Positions 63,349-64,000 of a DNA stretch of 64,000 nucleotides are shown in pieces. The notes below the pieces were generated by a model. That model made no database searches. It saw only the letters and a list, made by a program, of their open reading frames with translations, and was not told the DNA's origin. Source of the DNA: CAYQLY01 sp964418605 (lineage in GTDB: Bacteria; Bacteroidota; Bacteroidia; Cytophagales; Cyclobacteriaceae); assembly GCA_964418605.1 (NCBI GenBank), contig CAYQLY010000006.1, forward strand, positions 1 through 64,000, in the 5' to 3' direction. How positions within the stretch are numbered: position 1 is the first letter of the stretch; each line of letters begins with the position of its first letter. The position numbers and the translations under genes were made by a program.

Positions 63349-64000
63349 CTTATAAAGAAACCGTTTTACTTAATTTTAATCTTTTCGATAAATTTTTATC
63401 TAAATACCAATCATCTGATTGTTATAATATTTTTCTTTCAATTAGAACAGACTATTGCGTTTCCACATATTTTAAATATAAAAGAGTTTTTTTGTTAAAA
63501 AGGCTATTTAAGGATATCTTATACCTGTTTTCAATGCCTTTTCTTATATCTTATTTCCCTAAAAAAGAGTTAAAAATTATATTAGGCGTCTCAACAAAAC
63601 ATAACCATGCTCTTTCGGATTTATTAAGAATACCCTGCTTGTATCCAAAACTGAAAATTAAATTTTCCCCCAAGGCATTTAAATGGTTTTTTTTATATGT
63701 AAAAATTATAAAATACGGTTACTTGTTTTTAAAAGCAAAAGAATTTAAAAAAAATAATACATCATATTTTATACATGTCTTAATTAAGGCTGTTATTTAT
63801 TATTACAAAACCGATTTTAGTGGTATAGATACTTTAATTACAGAAGATGACACTGGTTGTAGTTCCGCCTCTATTGTTTTAAAAGCCAAATTATTGAATT
63901 TGAAAACAATAAAGATAGAAAAATTTCTTATTGATCCTATTAATCATAATAATGTAGCTTGTGAATATTATTTTTGCCCAAATAATTTTTATAAAAAAAT
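63345..64000 (+). CDS. Partial gene at window edge, unknown product of the surface-sugar locus
   Basis: Open from the ATG at 63345 to the end of the window (218 codons without a stop). The start overlaps the SGNH gene stop (ATGA). The product has a hydrophobic, basic first 130 residues, then an LITEDDTGCSSASIVLKAK segment and NHNNVACEYYFCPNNF at the cut. The last part recalls the 'QHG...YFvwg' region of capsule transferases, but the assignment is uncertain because the C-terminus is missing. Confidence 0.6.
   Translation, partial: MTYKETVLLNFNLFDKFLSKYQSSDCYNIFLSIRTDYCVSTYFKYKRVFLLKRLFKDILYLFSMPFLISYFPKKELKIILGVSTKHNHALSDLLRIPCLYPKLKIKFSPKAFKWFFLYVKIIKYGYLFLKAKEFKKNNTSYFIHVLIKAVIYYYKTDFSGIDTLITEDDTGCSSASIVLKAKLLNLKTIKIEKFLIDPINHNNVACEYYFCPNNFYKK

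Noticed and set aside
1..64000. CRISPR arrays, rRNA genes, complete insertion sequences
   Set aside because: No regularly spaced direct repeats, no rRNA-like conserved stretches and no transposase frame were seen.

Overview
The window is a chromosomal segment of an AT-rich member of the Bacteroidota. Evidence for this is the gliding/type IX secretion gene set (gldA-, gldF-, gldE- and porT-like genes), the repeated -7 promoter element TAnnTTTG in front of genes on both strands, a Bacteroidota-type SecA with an extra internal segment, and a menaquinone-type UbiE/MenG. SecA lacks the usual C-terminal zinc motif, which hints at a Chitinophagales/Sphingobacteriia-like lineage, but no finer placement is possible from sequence alone.

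Layout. 1-5.2 kb (minus): M20 amidohydrolase, SPOR lipoprotein and secA. 5.3-13.5 kb (plus): GldA-like ABC ATPase, a beta-barrel candidate, a serine hydrolase lipoprotein, dsbD, dnaN, a lone nuoH and a FemAB/GNAT-like protein. 13.5-19.2 kb (minus): a membrane protein, two glycosyltransferases, hflX, a hypothetical gene and a membrane-anchored cytochrome c. 19.2-26.2 kb (plus): LolD-type ATPase, cobalamin adenosyltransferase, mnmG, a methyltransferase, an exported protein and a lipoprotein. 26.2-26.8 kb: a non-coding block that looks like the chromosomal origin, then an unlisted 45-codon gene for a double-glycine-leader peptide. 26.8-46.6 kb: clpB, a sugar transporter, acyl-CoA dehydrogenase, gldF, an inverted-repeat patch, a stand-alone methylmalonyl-CoA mutase half, porT, menG, an S41 protease, a nucleotidyltransferase, prolyl oligopeptidase, tRNA-Leu(CAA), a MarR operon with a palindromic operator, a WYL regulator group, gldE and ssb. 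46.7-64 kb: a large surface-sugar locus transcribed outwards from 52.3-52.4 kb.

Two signals point to the replication origin. One is a cluster of DnaA boxes followed by a short C-rich step, four DnaA-trio triplets and a very AT-rich stretch (26.20-26.50 kb). The other is a pair of parS-like 16-mers just upstream of mnmG (20.51-20.58 kb). dnaN lies about 15 kb away.

The surface-sugar locus carries a near-complete CMP-legionaminic-acid-type pathway: 4,6-dehydratase, aminotransferase, acetyltransferase, hydrolysing 2-epimerase, NeuB-type synthase, CMP transferase, and a CBS-linked nucleotidyltransferase of PtmE type. A HisF-like/HisH-like/PP-loop amidotransferase triad next to it suggests that an acetamido group is converted to acetamidino. 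These genes are followed by a Wzx-type flippase, an acyltransferase, a glycosyltransferase-like protein, two oxidoreductases, an SGNH hydrolase and a gene cut by the window edge. No rRNA, CRISPR array or complete insertion sequence is visible.
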